Assembly: GCA_945643635.1 (NCBI GenBank)
Contig: CALZFC010000251.1
Location: 3,067,501-3,131,500, forward strand
Length of the DNA: 64,000 nt
Direction: 5' to 3'
From: Allodiplogaster sudhausi
Taxonomy: Eukaryota; Nematoda; Chromadorea; Rhabditida; Diplogasteridae
Within the stretch, counting starts at the first letter, position 1. Each line of letters begins with the position of its first letter. This document shows, one piece after another, positions 58,548-64,000 of this stretch. The notes beneath the pieces are model-generated. The model searched no databases and had not been told where the DNA came from. It worked only from the letters and a program-made list of their open reading frames with translations. A program made the translations under genes and the position numbers.

Positions 58548-59409
58548 TGCAGAGGACCGTCGCATGATGATCACGGTGCAGTATCCATTCCGCTCGAACT
58601 GCTCGTCAAATGTCTTCTTCGCATGCCCAATGTTCTCGATGCGGATCCCGTCAATGTCGATGATTCGGTCGAAAGGCTAAAAGTAAGATGTATAAATAAA
58701 TAATATATGTATGTATGAATCCTTTTAAATATTAATATTTTAATTTTTTTTTAAATCTTCTTAGCTAAAACATTTTCCCTTTCATTTTCCTAATCGAAAG
58801 GGAATAAATAAAAATAAACGGTAAGAAGAATGATTAAATCGCCTTGAGGCCCGCGACTTCGCACGGGCTTCCGCTCATGACTTCCTTTACAAAGACTTCC
58901 ATCTGAATTATATGAGCAGTATATTAATAAAAAAAATATTAAACTAAATACGGTAACTTTATACAATATTTATAGTCTTACAGTAATCTATCAAAATACT
59001 GTAACAATACAGAAATTTATTGAATTACATCAATTAATTACGCTCAAGGCGCATCAATTAAATTTTAAAAAATATCATAAAAATAATTTGAAAAAAAATC
59101 ATTACTCGGCGTGGCGCCCGCAGGAATTCGCAGCTTTGCATCCCGATAGCTTGGCCCTTCTTCAGCGAAATCACGGCGATCAGACACTCAAAGTCGAGCA
59201 GCGTAGAGAGACGCTCGTACACGTTCAACTCACGGCCTTGCGGCAGGTTCTGGAAGGAGAGAGAGAGAAGGAGAGAGAGAGACAGAGAGAGACAGAGACA
59301 GAGTGGAGAGAGAGAAAGAAAGAGAGAGTGACCGAACAGAGAGAGAGAGAGGGAGGGAGCGAAAAAGAAGGAGAGAATTAGAGAGAAAGAGAAAGAGAAT
59401 GATAAAAGT

Positions 59410-59454
<45 letters not shown>

Positions 59455-61359
59455 AAGGGAGGGAGTGAATACTGCCATGTATGTATGTATGTATTTATGT
59501 ACATATATGGCTCATTAACAATTCCTCCTATCCTGTCAGGGGTCCCTCCCAGACCGAAACCCATGACATGGTGGGGGGGGGGGGGGGTGGGATGAGAACC
59601 CCAGATGTTTCTCTCTGACTTCTCTGTGGACAACAAATTCGATGCCGTTCTCAGCGGCGTCCTTCGTCTCGAGCACTTCCTCAATGTTTGCTTGCGACCG
59701 AATCTGGTAGAAGAACAGATGACACCCATCGCGACGCGTCACTTCGTTATTAATTTCTTCCGCCAAACCGCGACCCGTAACGCAGAGACGCGTCGCGGTT
59801 TTGATATTTTCAAACCTCCCAGCCGTTGACGCGAATGATGAGATCGCCACGCCAGAGATGCCGCCCGGCTTGTCTGGGTCAACAGATTGGACGCATGGCA
59901 GTGACTTCTTGATGCAGAGCGTGAGACCGATTCTGAAAAGAAAGTGAGAGAGACAGTGAGAGATAGAGAGGGAGAGAGAGTAGAGAGAGAGTAAGATAGA
60001 GAGAGATAGGGAGGAAGAGAGAATCTCTTAATCCGTATCTCTCTCTCTCTCTCTATGTGCATTTCTTCTCTCAACCCCTTTTCCTGTCACAGGTTTTCCC
60101 TGTTCGCTCTCCCTGTCTGTCTCTCTGTATCTCTCCTTCCTACTCAATCACTCTCTCTCTCAGTCTTTCTCTCTCTCTCCCTCTTTCTCCCTCTCTCTCT
60201 CTCTCTTCCTCCATCGCACCCATCAAGCGTGGTGACGTCCTTGCTGTACGGTATGTACACGTCGCACTGGCGGAAGGGCAGGCAAACATCGCCGGGCGGA
60301 ACGCCCGGGCGTTCGGAATTCTGGAACACATTAATTTTTTACAAATATATTTTTTACACCTACTTTTGTGCAATAATTTTCACTCATCAATTTCGTGACA
60401 ATGTTATTGTTTTTTTAATAATGGTAATTTTGTATTTACATTACGAGAAACACATTTTCATTTTTTTTTGTGTCCCGCTAGGAATAATTTGATGGTGCTT
60501 ACCTTGGACTCCTTGGTCTTCTCGTTGTGCGTCTTCGTCATCGTTCTTTTCCTAGACTTCTTCTTATTCTTGTGCTTGGACTTGGTCGTGGACTTGGGCT
60601 TCTTCGGCACCTTTTTCAGCTCGAATGTTGACTTCGTCTTCTTCTTCTTCTTTTTCGACTTCTTCTCGACCGTCTCTTGAGTCTTCTGAAAGATTTCATT
60701 CTGAATTTCTCTCATTTTCATTTAACGTGCTTATATCTATGTATATATTTGCATATCAATATTTGCATACCGGCTAATGTATAATTACAATTTAAAATTT
60801 TTGTGGTTGACATTTTTGGTTACCACTGTTTATGGCAAAGTATATCCGGAATATTTGCATGCATTAATTAATTAAATAAATGTAAGAAAAAACTGAATCG
60901 TTTAGAAAAAGAACGCAAATGCATATTATTTTCTTAATATTTTTCTTCAATAAGCTCGGGCAAGAAAAGAAATAAAAGCCTTAGGAAAATGAGATTGAAG
61001 AAAATGGCAGAGAGAGGGAGAGATAGCGAGTAAAAATAAGAGAGCAGCACGAGAGAGAGGCAGAGAGAGAGAGGGAGAGAGAGAGTGAAGTGAGAGAGAG
61101 AGAGGGAGAGAGAGAGGGAGAGAGAGAGGGAGAGAGAGAGTGAAGAGAGAGAGAGAGGGAGAGAGAGAGAGGGAGAGAGAGAGGGAGAGAGAGAGAGTGA
61201 AGAGAGAGAGAGGGAGAGAGAGAGGGAGAGAGAGAGGGAGAGAGAGAGGGAGAGAGAGAGTGAAGAGAGAGAGAGGGAAAAACACGTCCGCTGAACCTCT
61301 TCCTGATCGCTCTCTTCATCCTCTTCATCTACGGTCTGCTTCGTCTCTGTCTCGTCCAT
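58548..61359 (-). CDS. Two-PDZ domain protein with Lys-rich N-terminus
   Basis: Exons, in transcript order: 61359-61297 (acidic start MDETETKQTVDEEDEES), 60685-60503 (Lys-rich, KKKKKKTKSTFELKKV), 60320-60220 (GDVCLPFRQCDVYIPYS), 59932-59620, 59249-59106, 58902-58843 and 58676-58548. All phases agree over about 331 codons. PDZ1 has the GIGLTL carboxylate-binding loop (59932 exon) and the GDLIIRVNGWE strand motif, although the latter is in a shifted frame (see findings). PDZ2 has AVISLKKGQAIGM, VFVKEVMSGSPCEVAGLK and FDRIIDIDGIRIENI. PDZ domains bind C-terminal peptides; the basic N-terminus could be nuclear or RNA-binding (inference). The donor after AAG at 58843 would be GC. The 3' end beyond 58548 is unresolved. 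Confidence 0.75.
59256..59460. repeat. GA microsatellite, about 200 bp, in PDZ gene intron
   Basis: On the minus (sense) strand this is a CT tract that runs directly into the CTTCCAG acceptor of the exon starting at 59249. Confidence 0.9.
59572..59587. repeat. Poly-G run of about 16 in a PDZ gene intron
   Basis: ATGGT is followed by about 16 G, then TGGG. It lies between the PDZ exons at 59620 and 59249. Confidence 0.9.
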
Positions 61360-61425
61360 GTTGAAGAATGAAGAGAGAAAGAGAGAGAGGGAGAGAGTAG
61401 AAAGAGGAGAGAGTGTGTAGAGTAG
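61005..61425. repeat. GA block with GAGGGA periodicity around the PDZ gene first exon
   Basis: GAGGGAGAGAGA units repeat every 12-14 bp from about 61065 to 61275, with GTGAAGAGAGAG marking larger blocks of about 60 bp. Exon 1 of the PDZ gene (61297-61359) is embedded between this and a further GA stretch. Confidence 0.85.
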
Positions 61426-61429
61426 AGAG

Positions 61430-63805
61430 GGAGGCGCGAGAGAAGCAGAGAGAGTCGACCGCCTGCGGCCGCTACCACTGGCAGAAGTGAGGAAGGGAGA
61501 ATGGAGAAATGAATGTGGAGGCAATTTTTGTTCTTCTGGAAGTGATGATAATTTGTTTATACTTTCTTGAAGCTCATTATTTTGAACTTACAAAGTTCAC
61601 TTATCTTTCTCATTCTCCCTCGTCTCTTTCTGTCTCGCTCTCTTTCCTTCTCTTTCTATGCATTCGTTGCCAAAACACGCTGTCCTCTCATTGGCCTTTC
61701 ATAGATTCTCGCCTCTTCTTGAAGTTTCATACGTGGATTTGCATGTATTTTTTCTATCTCTTTTGCATCATTGATCTCGGAGTTCTTCAGGATAATCTAT
61801 CTGGCATGTGGAAGTAAACAAAAAGGAAAAAAAATAAATTTAAAAAAAAAATTTAAAAATATTCAAAACAGAAAAAAAGAGATTGCCCTTGGCATCTCTG
61901 TCTGCCGTCTCCTTGACGGGATCAATGATAGCTGCTTTCCTCGTCGCCTGACATCCGACAATGTACGTGTAAGTACAAGAGACACGCTCGAATAACTACG
62001 AGTAAGAAAGGCGATCATGGGCATTTATTTATTTTTATTTTCTTTCTTCCCTTCAACCCGTCTCCTGTTCGTACGTAGTGGGCGCTTGCTCACGTTTCGA
62101 CCTCTTATCGGCCTTTCGGAAACATGCTGCTTTCCATCTCTGCTTCTCTTTACTCCCCTCTAACTCTCTGTCTCTGACTCTCTGTCTCTATTTCTCTCTC
62201 TCTCTCTCTCTCGCTCCCTCACCCTCTCACTCTCCCTCTCTCTCTCTCTCTCTTTCTCACTCTTTCTATGTCTCTTCCATACCTGTCGTTGAAACATTTT
62301 GAATGAAGAAATTATCTTTCTTATCTATCACTAATATTCAGGCAGCAGAGGAAATCATCAACAATTGTGAGCAATAAAACAGGATGGCAACTACTTTGGT
62401 GTAGTGTTAAATGTCCTAGTGCACTTTTAGAATGTCTGGTTGAATCTACATTTAGTGCAGATAGCGGCGCGAAAAAAGTGCATTTGAATATCTGCAGCGG
62501 TTACATGCGGTCGCGCGTAGCATTTTCACTCTCTTGTTTTTCATTTTATTCTTGTTGTTTTCCAAGTTGTCTTGGTCGAATTCTACGAATGCACTAAGAG
62601 TTCTGCTGTTTTACAGGCCCGCCATCCAACTTTTTCCTCTCGAATCGCTCTCCAATCTTCGACAGCACGGGATGTTAGAACACGGCGCGCAGGTGTGGTT
62701 TCCTTTTCAAAATGCGAAACGTCGGATGGAAGGCGCACTATAAAAATCAACCGTCTTGCGTCTGACCGCTTTTCATGCGTGTTCATGCGTGTTTTTTCTT
62801 GCGTGTTTTGACACTTCTAACACATCTCGCCCTGGCAAGTTGCCAGTTTGAGCGCGACTTAAATCCAACTCTCTACGTCTCTGCCACTTGGTCAGAGTGC
62901 AGACAGTGATAGTAAGCTGTCAACCGGTGCCATCTTTGTATAGCGAGTGCGTCCGGAAAAATACATGGGCTGAACACCCGTGACAGGAAATCTACATGGC
63001 ATCCCGAAAGTGCGTTGGTTTCTGGATCTGTTAAGCCTTATCCAAGTTTTGCCTATTAAGGCAGTTTACCCGCAACGTTGCTTTCAAAATACCAAAGAGT
63101 ATTCGTATTGATATACTTGAACTCGTGTGCGATCACTGGAGATGCTTTAGCTACTGCTTATTCGATGCTGATGTTCCATCCGAATTGCTCTAGATGGAGA
63201 AGTCCTCTAAAAGGAAGTTGCGGGTTCCACTGTAATTTTTGTGTTGTTATTGACATATCTGGATGATATTTAATCGGCATTTTATGCTGATGAAATAGAG
63301 CGACCATTACTTTTTTTTTTAGCTACGGAACAATAGTTCTTTTCTGATTATACCTTCCTATCCGCCATGCACTTTTTTTTTTGAAGGTCAAACTTAGCGA
63401 AAATAATGCGCTTGTTTCTCCCTTTCTAAATCAAATCACTTCCTGATTGTGCGAGCAATTCTTATTGGTATTTTAAAGCTATGCTTTTTGTTTTTTTTTT
63501 CTTTCCACAAGAAACCTTTGTAAGCCGAGAATTATGATTAGTTCTCCCTTGTTAACAATTATTGTAGACTCTTTTGCTATAGCAGCAGTATATAGTATTT
63601 AAAATCAGGGGGAAAGGATGGTCCTAGGGTGCACCATCTTTTGTGCGCCGGAAATGGTAGGCAGAGTTATGTTGGAACGAACAGTAAAAAAAACTGTTTG
63701 TGATTAAGTGCCTGATTAAGCCCAAAAACATGATTTGTGCTTCGTTTCGGACAGGCTTATTTTGCCCTGATTAAAACTATATTGTATTGGTTGCGCTCTT
63801 TCCAG
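61430..63805. other. Divergent intergenic region between PDZ (-) and kinesin (+) genes
   Basis: It contains a CT tract at about 62160-62270 and otherwise mixed sequence. ORFs of 60-100 codons near 62370-62810 do not resemble a family. It presumably holds promoters of both flanking genes and possibly 5' exons of the kinesin gene, but no motif was identified with confidence. Confidence 0.5.
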
Positions 63806-64000
63806 GCGTCCGGCGCATGACTCGCGCGAGGAGGGCGCGCGCGCCAAGAAGCCATCAGAGGAGCGCGAGGGTGTCGAGGTGGTGTGCCGCCTGTCGCCCT
63901 ACGACTTCTCCGATCCATGCGTCGTGGCCATCGATGACTGCACTGTGCGCTGCTCGGCGCCTCCCGGGCTCGTGCAGAGGAATGGCATTCCCACTGTAGG
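63806..64000 (+). CDS. zen-4: Kinesin-6 (MKLP1/ZEN-4-like) N-terminal exon, partial
   Basis: CTCTTTCCAG opens a GC-rich exon read to the window edge, with one leading partial codon. It has a charged linker (DSREEGARAKKPSEEREG) and then VEVVCRLSPYDFSDPCVVAI, DDCTVRCSAPPGLVQRNG. The pattern V.V.CR..P followed by CV.......TV...P.G...NG matches the first strand of the MKLP1/ZEN-4 motor head (family form VYCRVRPL...C...TVQL..P). The second P-site residue reads S-P rather than R-P. Kinesin-6 motors build the central spindle for cytokinesis. The ATP-binding P-loop would lie beyond the window. Upstream exons carrying the start are not identified. A donor CCCACT/GTAGG may end the exon at about 63996. 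Confidence 0.55.

Noticed and set aside
60934..61524. 196-codon minus-strand ORF rich in SLSL
   Set aside because: A GA tract read in antisense. The only supported coding part is the short acidic exon at 61297-61359.
62367..62811. Overlapping ORFs upstream of the kinesin exon
   Set aside because: Several frames are open on both strands and none shows a conserved motif; probably intergenic.

Overview
The window is eukaryotic and most likely nematode. It has many short exons (about 40-320 bp), acceptors ending in TTTCAG/TTTTAG, GC-rich coding exons in an AT-rich intronic background, and animal gene families. A free-living (possibly diplogastrid, Pristionchus-like) nematode is my best guess, by inference only. 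The dominant texture is a very high density of (GA)n/(CT)n microsatellites on both strands. These create dozens of long Ser/Leu- or Arg/Glu-rich ORFs that are not genes.

Layout. 1-1283: a long imperfect palindrome (foldback element) cut by the window edge. 1284-4912: gene-poor, microsatellite-rich. 4913-8557: a chain of small coding-like exons on + that cannot be assigned to a family; they may be 5' exons of the next gene. 8558-18028: mostly microsatellites, one TA-flanked MITE (10861-11302), a strong hairpin and weak exon candidates. 18047-32014 (+): a small-conductance Ca2+-activated K+ channel (SK/KCNN/KCNL). I assembled 21 exons whose splice phases all agree, giving an 824-residue reading frame with S1-S6, pore, calmodulin-binding domain and C-terminal coiled coil. 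34381-35199 (-): a BEL/Pao-type gag remnant. 35920-37959 (+): the C-terminal part of a BCNT/CFDP1 (SWC5/Yeti) chromatin protein. 38461-54720: a region of broken, repeated and partly inverted copies of SK exons mixed with a recurring EF-hand-like exon, dispersed repeats, a hAT MITE and a 188-bp tandem array carrying antisense SK C-terminal exon sequence. 58548-61359 (-): a two-PDZ protein with a Lys-rich N-terminus; beyond its last supported exon lies a 1.06-kb terminal-inverted-repeat element (57314-58372). 63806-64000 (+): the start of a kinesin-6 (MKLP1/ZEN-4-like) gene running off the window.

The genes are functionally unrelated: an ion channel, a chromatin remodelling factor, a PDZ scaffold and a cytokinesis motor. 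The most unusual content is the 16-kb region of SK-derived exon fragments downstream of the intact channel, the non-canonical pore filter of that channel, and a compensated double frameshift inside the first PDZ domain. Nothing was checked against a database. Exon coordinates are hand-derived from splice motifs and phase.
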